Source: Heliocidaris erythrogramma (taxonomy: Eukaryota; Echinodermata; Echinoidea; Camarodonta; Echinometridae). Taken from it: a stretch of DNA of 64,000 nt. The stretch's first letter is position 1; each line of letters opens with the position of its first letter. Positions 46,420-57,584 of the stretch are shown piece after piece. The position numbers and the translations under genes are program-made. A model generated the notes under the pieces. That model searched no databases. It saw nothing but the letters and a program-made list of their open reading frames with translations, and was not told the DNA's origin. The stretch covers positions 15,009,563 to 15,073,562 of the forward strand of contig CM046861.1 in NCBI GenBank assembly GCA_025617745.1. The letters run 5' to 3'.

Positions 46420-47881
46420 CGGCCTGATTTTTTTTTTCGTCCGTGTGGTCTCCAAATGATATTTGGTTTAGTGAAAATAAGATATTTCAGATTGTCTTGT
46501 GAATGCAAGGTATTATGTGATAGTTTGGATGAGATATGAATTAAGACTTGAATTTTCTTGCGATTACTTGCTTGGATTGTTGAAGGTATCACTGCCGCAA
46601 TTTTATATGAATTTATAAGAAGTATGGATAGATACAAGGGATTTTCGATTTAAATCAGAAACATTTAAAGGGAACGAGATATTTTTGAACAATAAATTTA
46701 TACGAGTTGAAGGAAAATGCATATTTGACCAAAAGTTATATGAAAAAAATATTTATAGATTGAAACATATCATGGATTGTGATGGAAACTTAAGATCTTT
46801 TTCATACTTCCAAAGACAGGGTTAAATTTTATTGATTTTCAATTGATAGAGACAATTTATAAAACGATTCCAGTAAGCTGGAAACGAAACATGAATATGA
46901 ATAATAATGATACTTCTCTTCGAGAAGAAATATCGTTTATATCCGGAAAAAGAGTTATATCGATAAATGATATTGTATCTAAAAAAATATATGCTAATTT
47001 TATGAATTGCAACATGGTAATACCACATATTTTTGAAAGGCTAAAGGACAAATACAATTTTTCCTTTAAAAAGATTGTAAACATTTTTATAAGACCAAGG
47101 CAGTGTACTTTGAACAGCCGATTAAGGGAGTTTCAATTTAAAATATTGCATGGGATTGCTTACACAAATCACCATTTGTTCCGCTTTAAAATCTTGCAAA
47201 ATAATCTTTGCTGTTATTGCAAACAAGAAGAAGAAACATATCGTCATCTATTTTTTGAATGTAAACATGTTTCTTTGGTTTGGAATGATTGCAACGAGAT
47301 GTTTAACTTTTTATCTATTGGTAATTTAAGCTGGGGAGGGGGCAGAGTAGACTCACAGCACCTGGTTTTGTTTGGTTTTTTTTATCTTTGTTTTTCGCCC
47401 TTACCCTTTAACACATTACGTTATTTCAATTTGTATAATACAAATCATATTTTTTTTCTTCTATGTCATGTTAAAATTTCTTCAATGATGTATAATTATA
47501 TAATTATGTTAAGATATTCAAATAATATGTACAATTTGTTTAATGAGATTTGCTATGTATGTATTAGATTTGAGAGAAAACAATTAAAACATTAATTAAG
47601 GTTGCTTTACTCCGGGGAGGGGGGTGGAGAGGGGTAGAACAGCACCTGATTTTATCTTTTCGGTTTTCTCTCTTATCCCTTAAGACATTACGTTATTTCA
47701 ATATTTATGTGTAAGATACAAGGAATATTTTCTTCATTATTTTCAGATTCTTTCAATATTTGATGTATAATTGTATAATTTTGTTAAAATATTTGTTCAA
47801 ATAATTTGTACAATTTGTTTAAGGGAAATTGCACTATATGATTTGAGAGAAAACAATAAAAAAAAATACCAAAAAAAAAAT
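46420..47881 (+). mobile_element. 3' end of an L1/Tx1-type LINE
   Basis: A 5'-truncated LINE. From about 46420 to 46830 decayed coding sequence still reads IFLNNKFIRVEGK and MDCDGNLRSFSYFQ in one frame, typical of the L1/Tx1 C-terminal region. An open frame then carries the C-terminal finger. The 3' UTR is present twice (about 47320-47600 and 47605-47850) and the element ends in an A-rich tail (47852-47881). Confidence 0.8.
46843..47595 (+). pseudogene. L1/Tx1-type LINE C-terminal domain
   Basis: The 250-codon frame contains SRLREFQFKILHGIAYTNHH and CCYCKQEEETYRHLFFEC, the helix plus C-x2-C...H-x4-C finger found at the end of L1/Tx1 ORF2 proteins, followed by VSLVWNDCNE. This region helps bind LINE RNA during target-primed reverse transcription in relatives. 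After about residue 165 the frame runs through AT-rich 3' UTR sequence, so the true protein end is probably near 47330. Reverse transcriptase and endonuclease are absent. Confidence 0.75.
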
Positions 47882-48219
47882 GTAGAGCAAGCAAGAGTTG
47901 AGTATTAATAGGGTACTGAGTTAAGATCAGCACAGGGTCTTATATTCAGAGTGCGTGTGAAGGAGTAGGATTCGAAGTTTGTTCACGATTCAGTGCAAAT
48001 GTTCCCTTGTGGGTAGGTTACTCCAGGGCCTTCACAAGTGTAGATTAGTCAACAGAAACACTATTGATTCCCATTTGTTAGTCATCTGGATTTGATTTAA
48101 TAACTGAAATTGTCAAAGATTACTTGAGTTTTGTAAACGAGGATATTATCCACTTATTGAAGGTGACTGTAATAAATTCAAGAAGTGGAATGGTAAATGG
48201 CATGTGTCTATTTTGTTTT
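47882..48219. other. Non-coding interval, nothing recognised
   Basis: No supported feature. Confidence 0.5.
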
Positions 48220-49610
48220 ATGTTATCCATGTGACACTGAGTATGTATTTAGTTTGTCAGTCTGTTTCTAGAAAGTGGGAATTCCCACCAACCTCTGACA
48301 TAGACAAGCAGAATGAGATCTTAATCGTACTGAAATGTATCGCCCAACAAAAGACTCGATCTTATGCAAACTGAAAATCACATGTGGGGTGTATAGCAAA
48401 TATCTTTACGTCAACCTTAGAATTACCTCTAGAGTTCCAGCCTATTATGTCATATTATCCGCACAAACTTGCAACTCATATGCTGTATTACGCTAAATTA
48501 TACATGTATTACACTAAATTACACCATGCATGAATAGACTTCAATGAGAAGTCGTTCCGTGAAAAAACGACTCCGAGATTTGTTCACTTTGATGTCATAA
48601 GCTGCTTATTCTTGTGATATCATAATGATCATGGCTCAAGATAGAGTATAGGCTAGTGTGGCGTGGTCATATACATCTCTTACTGATCTATACGAGGACC
48701 CATGCAAATGAGTAAGGGTTTATCAGTACGGTGGGGGGGGGGGGGGGGGAGTTGCTAAATCATTCTTGTTTCCTGAGGTTCATTCTCCACGAATAGAATT
48801 CATTATTAATAATGGACGATAATCAAGAGAGCCTTTTTATTAATCGTTTTGTTGGCTGGCTTTTTGTTATGGCAGTGATCGTTAACCTGGAGTCCTCTTT
48901 TTTTTTGGGGGGGGGGGGGAGTTGATGGAGAGATCACCAGAAACTACATGTTTAACACCAAATGATATTTCTTTTTAACAATTATCTAATTTTTCAAGAA
49001 AGAGCTAATGGTGAAACTGTTGTACCATTGGTTTCATGCATGATTTATTGCTCCTTGGTTCGGCCTCTATTCTATATTCTCATCCAATCCCTTCTTCACC
49101 CTCTCCAATTTCTCTTTATCTAAACTAATAATATTCAGGCTTTGATTAAGTACTACAATATGTCTATCTCAGCATTCGCGTTGATTTAGCTGTCCCCGTG
49201 TATTTTACGTGTTTTCTTCCGTGTCGCTTTTATCCTCTCTCCCGCTTCTCTCTTTCTCTCTCACTCTCTCTCTTTCTGCCTATACCCTCCCCCTCCCCCC
49301 CCCCCCCTCTCTATACGTAATTTATCTTGTAAATATATAGTACACAAATATCAGCTTCCTATATAATCAGCCACAACAGAACATCAGCCCAAACTTGTCG
49401 AGAATAACTTGTATAATAAAATGTATATGCCTATATCTTTGTAGACATGGTCATTAGAAAACATGAACAATAACTTTGAATTCTTGAATAAGTACAACAC
49501 TACGAGGGAACAGAAAAACATTATTTATATATGAACAATTTATTTCGTCAACATGCAAACTATTTAGATACAATTTATACCAGACACAATTTGTGTTAAA
49601 GGGATACGCC
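48220..49610 (+). repeat. Large unclassified dispersed repeat, copy B
   Basis: Same landmarks in the same order as 38.1-39.9 kb, including the part after the MITE site (atatcagct...gtcgagaataa, about 49350-49410). Copy B lacks the piggyBac-like MITE and instead carries poly(G) insertions near 48731 and 48907 and CT-rich sequence near 49210-49310. Confidence 0.68.
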
Positions 49611-50092
49611 ACCCGGCGGCCGTGGGGAAAGTCAGGATTGCGTAAGCCCCATTTACTCGTACACAAAGTTTGTGCGTCGAACGCGTCCGTCGGACTCCTG
49701 GGATTACATTTCGGGCAGCACGAATCCGACCGAATATCGCACGAGAGCTTGAGCTCAGGCGGAGCGTGCATGTTGTGCGGCGACCAGTCTGTCCGAAGTT
49801 TGCGCCCCGCGTGGCAACGGCATGATCAGGTAACGACCACGGTGCTTTCTCGCAGTATAAAAAAGAGGGGGGGGGGGTAGGGACAAAAAAAAAATTTCGC
49901 CAAACCTTCAAAAATCGCTTAGTAAGTTCCCCTCCATAATTCTCTGACAAGCAAAAAAAAAAAGGTCTTCACTCTAAAAGGGGGGGCACAATCGACAAAA
50001 TGGCGGATCGTCTATGGTAAAAATTTATACTTCTCTTCCAAAAGGGGGGGCACGGGCCGGCTGTGCCCCCCCCCCCCGGATCCGCCAATGCT
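49611..50092. mobile_element. GC-rich segment and hAT-like miniature element
   Basis: 49611-49855 is CG-rich without a supported gene. 49860-50092 contains the attctctgacaagcaaaa word and ends in GGATCCGCCAATG, the complement of a CATTGGCGGATCC hAT-type end, next to poly(G) and poly(C) runs. The left terminus was not found. Confidence 0.5.
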
Positions 50093-50765
50093 TCCGGTCC
50101 ATATTGAAATACTACGGCTTATGAATAAAATGAGTGCTAAAATGCTTAATTTTTGGATCGCATGACATAAACCACTAAAATTTTGAAAATTCAACCAATT
50201 GTCTCAATAAATCATGTTATCTTTTCAAACATCCCGGTTAATTTATACTCAAACTCGAGGATTTTTGTAATACCTGTGTACATTTTCAATGCAAAAAGAC
50301 AAACACTTGTCGACCCAATCGGGATATTGTCAGCACTGCGCATGCGTGGTTTGCATGACAAACGCCATCTGATGACGAAATTGCGTATTTGGGTAGCTAG
50401 AATGTTCAAGTGTTGCATTATTATATATATATTTAGATATTTAGATGTAAGAATTTCCACCTTCTAAACAACCATGATTTTCATATTGGTTCCATCCATT
50501 CAATAACATCTAACATTATACGGGATGGAGTTACAGCTCATTTTAATCATATCCAATAATCTTTTTAAGGAAGGCATCTTGCATCGTTCATGAACACAAG
50601 TACCTGTATAAAAGAAAAATACTAAAACATGTGAACAATTTTTCAGTTTATCAAAATTTGACAATTCATCCACTATTTAAAAAAAACTCTTAATGATCGC
50701 TCCGATGAAGTCTATCAAACAGCACGAAGAATAATTTTAAATAGTTGTATTAGTATACTGTTAAG
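50093..50765. other. Non-coding interval, nothing recognised
   Basis: No supported feature. Confidence 0.5.
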
Positions 50766-50917
50766 ACATGGTTGGGAGTGTGTTAGTGCGATCCGGCAAC
50801 ACAAAGGTTTTTTATCGTGGTGTACCTAACGCACGAGGCGTAGCCGAGTGTGTTAGACACCACGATAAAAACCTGCGTGTTGCCGGATCGCACTAATGCA
50901 CGACCTCACAACCATGT
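50766..50917. repeat. Hairpin (foldback) element with gcacgaggcgtagccgagtg loop
   Basis: Arms of about 65-75 bp pair closely, including TTAGTGCGATCCGGCAACAC against its complement and tttatcgtggtgt against acaccacgataaa. The loop holds the self-complementary-like gcacgaggcgtagccgagtg. No coding. It could be a MITE or a terminal part of the Crypton-like remnant next to it. Confidence 0.8.
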
Positions 50918-51017
50918 ATTAATAGTTTTATAAAACGGGTCTACAATCTTAGTGCTTTCACTTACCTCAAACTGTCATGGCATGTCCCATGCGTGAATCC
51001 TGCTCATTAGTAGACTG

Positions 51018-51115
51018 TTGCAAACGTACAATGTTTATTTACAATGTTTAGGCCTAGCCTAGATCTAGACGGTTGCGAACGTATATACACATGTTTATTT
51101 ACAATGTTTAGGCCT
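51018..51115 (+). repeat. Direct repeat of about 55 bp
   Basis: The string tttatttacaatgtttaggc occurs at about 51033 and 51093 within a two-copy repeat (51018-51060 and 51073-51115). Confidence 0.7.
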
Positions 51116-51131
51116 CGTCTTAGGCCTAGAC

Positions 51132-51434
51132 CTATTTGTTAGTAATGTGAACCTGACAATTATGGAAGTGGTATTGAATCTGGTTCACCGATGTATTTTC
51201 ACTTACTTGAGCTTGGCTGAGCATGTTCGAATTTGAGCTTATATTGAAGCTTGAAGGTGAAGACAAGGTACCACCAATGGCACTAGGAGTAGGACTAGTA
51301 CCAGTACTAGCACTCGTAGTAGGAACAGGACTAGTACTAGCACTAGTAGTAGGAGTAGGACTCGGAGTAGGAATCACTTGGCACAGTTGTGTTCTTTGTG
51401 TAGTCCGTTCCATCCGCTTTTCTGATGCCTGCAT
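51132..51434 (-). pseudogene. Possible C-terminal part of a Crypton-like protein
   Basis: A 100-codon frame: basic start, then a low-complexity Pro/Thr/Ser run (TPSPTPTTSASTSPVP), then QIQYHFHNCQVHITNK at the end. A closing F-x-N/H-C-x-V/I-x-I motif resembles the C-termini of Crypton-derived tyrosine-recombinase proteins of marine invertebrates as I recall them. No recombinase domain lies between this and the N-terminal-like frame 30 bp upstream, so an internal deletion is likely. Confidence 0.35.
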
Positions 51435-51464
51435 GGCTCAACATTAACAGCGTATCTAACTCAC

Positions 51465-51614
51465 TCATGTGCGACTGATTTTAGCGAAACTTTCAAGCTT
51501 TGAAAATCCAAATTTCACTGCTCTTTTCGTACTGTTGGAATCCTTCCCATTCAGTAGATCGTCGAGTTCTTCCTCCGTGAGAAGTGCAAAACTGAGATTC
51601 GAAGATACAGCCAT
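51465..51614 (-). pseudogene. Possible N-terminal part of a Crypton-like protein
   Basis: A 49-codon frame starting at ATG 51614 (minus) reads FALLTEEELDDLLNGKDSNS then TKRAVKFGFSKLESF. The pattern LTEEEL-x-x-LL-x-x-KDSxxTKRA is a common start of Crypton-derived/KIAA1958-like proteins. Too short for the automatic frame list. It stops at 51465, just before the frame at 51434. Recognition is from memory and needs a search. Confidence 0.4.
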
Positions 51615-52798
51615 TTTTTACACGCTTCTATCGTCAAAAATTAAACTTAAACTTTCATTTTCGGTACTGAACTGCACCGATCCGACCGCGGTATGTAGCG
51701 CTACAGCTGTAATTTTGTTGATTTGTTGATTTGTTGTTTTTTTTTGTTTTTTGTTTGTTGACATTAGCGTGACGATCGATATCGCGATATCGATAGCGTA
51801 CGGTATAGCGTGTAAAACATATAGCAAAATCGAGTCGTATCGTCTGCGCTACATGTTTACATGTTTATGTTTACATGTTTACATATGCAACAGTTCCCTT
51901 TTGCTGTATGTTATCACTTTCTTTGCACAGACACGTGGTGTTATTTGACCAATCAGAATGGCTACATTCTTGAACCCCGTTATATAATAATGAATAATAA
52001 ACCATATGCCACAAGTTACACATATTCTTACACATTGTTAATACCAATGTATCTATGTAACATGTTGTACATAAAACCATTTACATGCTGAAGTTTGAAA
52101 ATATATATCAGTATTCCATTTCAACCAGGAAAATTAATTGTCAATTTACTAACTATTAAAGATACTGATATGGATTGCAACTAGATTATTTGTGATGCGC
52201 TGGATCTAATTTGATAAAGTCACTGAATGCAGAAAATGAGAAATATCTGCTTTATATCCGATACAAATTCTCCAGACTTTTCAGATTTCAAAATGATAGC
52301 AACACAGAAGACAAAACTAATTATTCACTAAAATTCAGGAAGTTAAGATATTAAATGAGAAGTAATAAGACACCGCAATCTGTTTAACACAACCTTGTAA
52401 TATTACAAAGCAATGTCAAAAGTAATCATCTGTAATGTAATGTCAACGGTAAAGTTTTGAAGCTTATAAATAATTTAGTTGTTCATTTTCAATTGTTTGG
52501 AGGCTTGACAAGTTCATTTTCAATTGTTTGAAGGCTTGACAGGTACATAATGCTTATATTTTATAAACTCCCACTAGATAGTTTCTCTTAGAAATTGTTC
52601 AAATCTTTAAACATTTTCGAAAAATAAACTTCCATTCGATTCCAAAATGGTTCCCAGAAATTCATACACAAAAGCTTATTTGTTCCGTAATGGAATGATT
52701 ACATAACGGTCATTATTTTTCAGATCAAATCAATTATCAGATAAAATATATATATACACAAACTGATGCAAAGATGCATTGTCAGGCAGCTACATTTC
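51615..52798. other. Non-coding interval downstream of the TRIM gene
   Basis: No supported gene. 52490-52545 holds a ~30 bp direct repeat (cattttcaattgttt...aggcttgac). The part nearest 52798 is presumably the 3' UTR of the TRIM gene on the minus strand. Confidence 0.45.
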
Positions 52799-54631
52799 TT
52801 AGTGGAATATATAAAGTCTGTCAGGAGTACAGAAAGCCAGCTCTCCTGATCGGAACTCTTGAAGGTAGTACCAGTGTCTCTCAGTCTTCTCAATCTCGAA
52901 ATCAGCGACGAGGGTCTGGACATGCCTCAATTCGTTGGTGTACTCATCGATTTTGACCGAACCCTCATCATAATTCACCCATGCAATAAGGATTGAATTC
53001 CCTTTAGACACAGCAGGGTGTAGAACACCACTCGATTTTGTTAATTTGTATTTTACACTACCTTCTTTATCTATGATTCGTATTGTATTCCTATACGCAG
53101 TGATTAAGAAATCGTTGTAACTTGTGATTTTCTGAGGTTCGTACCAATGGCACGGTATTTCTCTGATCGCTTTCCCACCTGCTGATGAGAATACCTGAAT
53201 CTTCCTGGCTTCTCTGTAGCTCACATAGATCTGATCTTCGCTGTCAACAGTTAGTTCCCCGGTCCCACTTTCATCGTGACTCAAAGTCACAAAATCTACA
53301 TCCAACTTCCTGTACTCTGTTGTGTAGAGTGTGACATTGTTACTTTTATCAAGTACAACACACCGACCATCATAGAGAAACTCTACTGCTATGACCCCAA
53401 CATGCTTGAGGACTGTCTCTTGCAGCTGACCATCAGCAGAGAAAATTTCGATTCCTCCTCCATTTCTCCAGCCTCCTACTGCCATCCTACCATCTGGAGT
53501 AGGAACCATGACACTCATGCTATTTTTGGAAGAAAACTCAATATTCTTTGCTACTGAATTCGCGATCTTACCAAGACCTAGCTCATCCATTCCCACGTTT
53601 CTCTCAAAGACAATATATTTTCCCTTCTTGCCTGATTGCCTCGGCTGTTTGTAGTCAGGATCCTCTTGCCTCAATGCCTCTTGTAATTCTTGACATAGCG
53701 TGTCGTGTGCAGCAAAAGCATCCATATCTACTGGTATCTTTGTCCCCTTGGTCACCAGGTCGGTCATGGTAGTCACGTAAGCAATCTGCTGCTGAGCTGA
53801 TTTCTTCATTTCTTCCAGTTCCTTTTCTACTCCTTCAGTCCTACCCTTGACTTCACCAATGAGGAGTTCCCTTTTCTCTACCAACTGTCGAAGTGATTCT
53901 TCATAGGCTTTGTTAATACCATCTATGCACTGCTCCTTTGCATTGCTCACGCTATCTTTCTGTTGATCAATGAAATCAATATATTTTTGAAAGCAAAAAC
54001 ATTTGTGGCCCGCCTTGGATTTTAGGTCCTCGACACTTTTCGAATGGTTGCTTTCATAAACCGCTGCTTCGATGACCCGGTGTCCATCGTCCTTATGCTC
54101 CATAACAACGCACCTGAAACAGGCAAATCTTCTGCAGTCACAGCAAAAGCACTCCTCGTCTTCCCTCGGATGTTTCCTGCATTTTCGGTGTCTTCGTACT
54201 GACTCCTTCCCTGATGTGATCTCGCTCATGGCTAAAACCTCATGGTGGCTGAAGCCTTCCCACTGGGAGTGCTTAGTTTGGCAAGTGGTGCAAAGATACC
54301 TGTCACAGTCCTGACAATAAACTGCAGCTTCAGGTTTGTCCTCGGATTTACAGTTGGTGCAAACCTGATAATGATTTTCTACTTCCTCTATGAGAGACTT
54401 TAAAGCTAGGTTTGCCTGCAATTTGCTTACATCTTGGTTTGGGACTTGGGTTTCAGCTCTGCAGACTGGACATCGCAGCATCTGGTAGTTACCATGGCAT
54501 TCCAGGAGGTTGTCCAGACAGGCCTTGCAGAAGGTGTGGGAACAAGACAGGATCTTGGGATCTTCAAAGGTATTCAGACATACGGGACACTCCAGGCTTT
54601 GAGCAATGACATTCTTTAGTTCATCAGCCAT
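52799..54631 (-). CDS. TRIM-family E3 ubiquitin ligase (RING, two B-boxes, coiled coil, beta-propeller-like C-terminus)
   Basis: A single uninterrupted 610-residue protein. The RING finger at residues 15-57 (CPVC, CSHTFCKAC, CPVC) has all C3HC4 ligands and would recruit a ubiquitin E2. B-box 1 (Cys91, Cys94, Cys106, Cys109, Cys114, Cys117, His121, His129) and B-box 2 (Cys151, His154, Cys163, Cys166, Cys171, Cys174, His179, His184) follow, then a helical coiled coil (about 205-310) for dimerisation. The last ~230 residues alternate short beta-rich segments (VPTPDGRMAVGGW, FLYDGRCVVLD, VDSEDQIYVSY), as in TRIM2/3/56-type propellers, for substrate choice. The start has a good context (atcATGG) and the length fits the family. 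TRIM56-like genes are expanded in echinoderms and often lack coding introns. Likely cytosolic; innate immune or developmental roles are possible but not shown. No decay is seen. Confidence 0.95.
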   Translation of the reverse strand: MADELKNVIAQSLECPVCLNTFEDPKILSCSHTFCKACLDNLLECHGNYQMLRCPVCRAETQVPNQDVSKLQANLALKSLIEEVENHYQVCTNCKSEDKPEAAVYCQDCDRYLCTTCQTKHSQWEGFSHHEVLAMSEITSGKESVRRHRKCRKHPREDEECFCCDCRRFACFRCVVMEHKDDGHRVIEAAVYESNHSKSVEDLKSKAGHKCFCFQKYIDFIDQQKDSVSNAKEQCIDGINKAYEESLRQLVEKRELLIGEVKGRTEGVEKELEEMKKSAQQQIAYVTTMTDLVTKGTKIPVDMDAFAAHDTLCQELQEALRQEDPDYKQPRQSGKKGKYIVFERNVGMDELGLGKIANSVAKNIEFSSKNSMSVMVPTPDGRMAVGGWRNGGGIEIFSADGQLQETVLKHVGVIAVEFLYDGRCVVLDKSNNVTLYTTEYRKLDVDFVTLSHDESGTGELTVDSEDQIYVSYREARKIQVFSSAGGKAIREIPCHWYEPQKITSYNDFLITAYRNTIRIIDKEGSVKYKLTKSSGVLHPAVSKGNSILIAWVNYDEGSVKIDEYTNELRHVQTLVADFEIEKTERHWYYLQEFRSGELAFCTPDRLYIFH

Positions 54632-54641
54632 GATTGGAATC

Positions 54642-54675
54642 CTAGACGTGGATGAGATGTAAAGGAAATAACAAT
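54642..54675 (-). promoter_or_regulatory. Possible 5' UTR splice acceptor of the TRIM gene
   Basis: On the minus strand a pyrimidine-rich stretch (ttatttcctttacatctc) ends in cacgtctag about 10 bases before the ATG. This fits a 3' splice site, suggesting the single coding exon is preceded by an intron in the 5' UTR. Confidence 0.4.
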
Positions 54676-55469
54676 TTATAATGCTTTATAGCATATCATT
54701 CATCTGATCGCATCTACATAGCTATAACATACTCCGCTATAATCTGATATACACCACGTTATAAATCATGAAAATCCATAAACTGAAGGAAAAAAATAAA
54801 TAACCCATGGGCGTGTCCACAATATGCTCTGTCAGAGGAATTTCTAACCTGATATTAAGTTGGCTTTGATTAGCCTAATGCAGAAAAGTCAGAAAAATCA
54901 GATATGTGAAAGATTGAAGATTATCTAATACAGATTAAAAATAAAAAAAGTTGTGAACTGTCAAATTAGTGTCCGATCACACACACCTTGATATTCTCAT
55001 GGCCAGCAGCTCTCCATTTGTTAGTACTAAAAATTACAGAAATAACCTCCTTCTCGGTTGTTTATGTAGGAACAGATGTATTTGATCAACCATAAATACG
55101 TACGTCTATATTATATGTCTCAATTCCAGGTAATAATAAAATTCTAGTTTCTTAAACCCCTCCCTTTCTCTCTCTCTTTCTCTCGAGTTTCCTTTGTGTT
55201 CCAGTACTTGACAATGAGTTTCAATCAAAATTATGCAATAAACTTGGAGATCCATATTAAAAAAGAAATAAATGTACCTCTCAAATTATTTATTTTATTC
55301 TAATCTATTCTACTTCATTTAATCATTTATTTTTATGCAGAATAGGCTATTCTGTACTCATGCCAGAGCTTATACATGTATACAGGTTTAAACGTGAGTA
55401 CAGATTCAATTCCAAACTTATTAGGATGGTGGTATAATGTGAACATTTTGTAACAAATTGCAGTTGATA
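54676..55469. other. Non-coding interval upstream of the TRIM gene
   Basis: A promoter is expected here or further right, but no clear core element was recognised. A CT-rich stretch lies at about 55155-55185. Confidence 0.4.
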
Positions 55470-56070
55470 AAACAACAACTTTCCAAAATCAGGACATCTT
55501 TTTAGGAAAAACGAACACCTCGGTTAGTTTTAATTATCACGAGATTTCTAAGTAACATGACAAATGTTACTTCCGGGTTCACCATAAGTGCACCTATATT
55601 CTAGTTCAATGTTTTGTTTCTTTCTTTTTGACAATCTTTTTGTGCAATCCCGACCCCACATTCTTTATCTTATTGTTCTCCGCTCAATCACTCTCCATTT
55701 ATCACCATAATGTAAACCAACTCTATTAAAGTCTTGAGACAAAAAAAAGTGAATAATTATAGAAATGAGACGAGAAAAAAGCTTCATAAGTGTCCGGGAG
55801 GCAGGCTAACATTAAAATTTGACAATGTAAACAAAGTTTAAATTATAATTGTAAGGTTGAACGATCATCTTGACAATGATCAATTTCCAATCTACGTACT
55901 GGGTATTTTCACCGACCTTTGTCACAGATAAACAGGAGTTATTGATCGTCATAATGTTATCGCCCAATAAAAACTCGATCCCAGTGTATCAGAAAGCAAA
56001 CTAGATATTAGATGGGAATCGGTATAGCAAGTATTGTCACGCCAACTCAGATTTACTCTGTACTCCGTTG
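55470..56070 (+). repeat. Large unclassified dispersed repeat, copy C (partial)
   Basis: Shares caggacatctttt, cttccgggttcac, tcgcccaataaaaac and gtatagcaagtatt with copies A and B in the same order, more diverged. Confidence 0.6.
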
Positions 56071-56256
56071 GCAAAAGATACGAAGCCTTTATGGTTGACA
56101 ATGTCGTCAAATATTGAACACTCTTAAATATCTGTTCTCTAAATGGTGTATCCATGTACGTTGTGACAGTATACCTCGCTACCAGACCCTACCCCTACCC
56201 CCTTCCCCTCAGGTGGCCTAATATCAATCTCTTTACGGGGATGATAATCTTACATA

Positions 56257-57584
56257 ATGGTAAATACATGTAACTGTAATAATGATAACATACCCGGTAA
56301 TAACTTAACCAATGATGAATTCTTAGATGCCTTCCAAACGTTATTAGACTCTCAAACTCGCAGTCCTGATACTAAATTTGTTAATGATATGATCACTACT
56401 CTAAATTCGAATGCCAAAGATTTTGATGTACCTTTTGATGACAATGAACATGATAAAGCCAAATCATCCTCTTATTACTCTGAAAATCAATTTGCTTCAC
56501 ACTTTTTAAATATGGATACGGCTGAGTTTTCTTTGTTTCATGCTAATATTAGAAGTATGAATAGAAACTTTGAGTGTTTGCGTAATCGTCTTGAACGTCT
56601 TAGTTTTAAATGTTCTGTAATTGGCCTATCAGAAACATGGCTTTCAGACACCCCTAATTCTTTGTTCACAATTCAGGGTTTTGATTTAATAGTGAATAAT
56701 AGGACCAATAAAATCGGGGCGGTGTTGCGCTATATATTTCCTCCGAATATAAATATAATAATAGACCTGTATTGAATTATGTGAATGATTCCATAGAAAC
56801 ACTTTTTATAGAAATTGATTTTGTTAATAGAAAAAATATCGTTATTGGAGTCATATATAGGCCTCCCAAATCTAGCCACAATGATTTCTTAATAAGCCTT
56901 CAAAATATTCTCTCAAACCCAATACTGCGGGGCAAGGATTGTTTTTTAATGGGAGACTTCAATATTAATTTATTGAACTACCATTCCGATGCTCTTGTTC
57001 ATGAATTCTATGGAACGATTCTAACTTCCTCATTTATACCACTTATTTCTAAACCAACTCGCATCGCAGAACAATCTTCCACCTTAATCGACAATATATT
57101 TAGTAACATGCATCCCTTTCCCCAAGCGGGCGTTGTAGTATCAGACTTAACGGATCACTTCCCCATATTTGCACATTTCCCAATCTTGCAGCAAACACAA
57201 TGCCCTTCTATAATATACAAACGGAAGTTGTCTGAAGGTAATATTAATACTTTCAAAGACAGACTAAGCATAGTAGATTGGAATGATATTTATGATATGA
57301 CTGATGTAAATAATAGTTTTGATGAATTTATGGCCAAATTAACTAGCTTGTTTAATGAATGTTGTCCTATGAGAAAATTCAATCTACAAAATAGGAAAAG
57401 AATTCCAAAATCTCCATGGATAACACCGGGCTTATTAAGATCAATAAATAGGAAAAATAATCTTTATTTGAAATATAAAGCGAATCCCACTGAAAGTTCT
57501 AAATCGAAATATTTGAATTATAAAAATACATTGACAGGGTTGCTACGTAGAAAAAAAAAATATATTTTTCACGTCAATTTATGA
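56257..57584 (+). pseudogene. CR1-like LINE endonuclease region
   Basis: Motifs of the APE-type endonuclease are FSLFHANIRSMNRN, IGLSETWL, then after a frame change VIGVIYRPPKSSHNDF, FLMGDFNINLL, STLIDNIFSN and VSDLTDHFPIF. These cover the catalytic Glu, Asp/Asn and His blocks. The C-terminal part (PKSPWITPGLLRSINRKN) is the usual linker to the RT. The frame change lies near 56740-56790. Confidence 0.87.

Noticed and set aside
46843-47595. Independent host zinc-finger gene
   Set aside because: The finger and preceding helix match the C-terminus of L1/Tx1 LINEs, with decayed LINE sequence upstream and an A-rich tail downstream.
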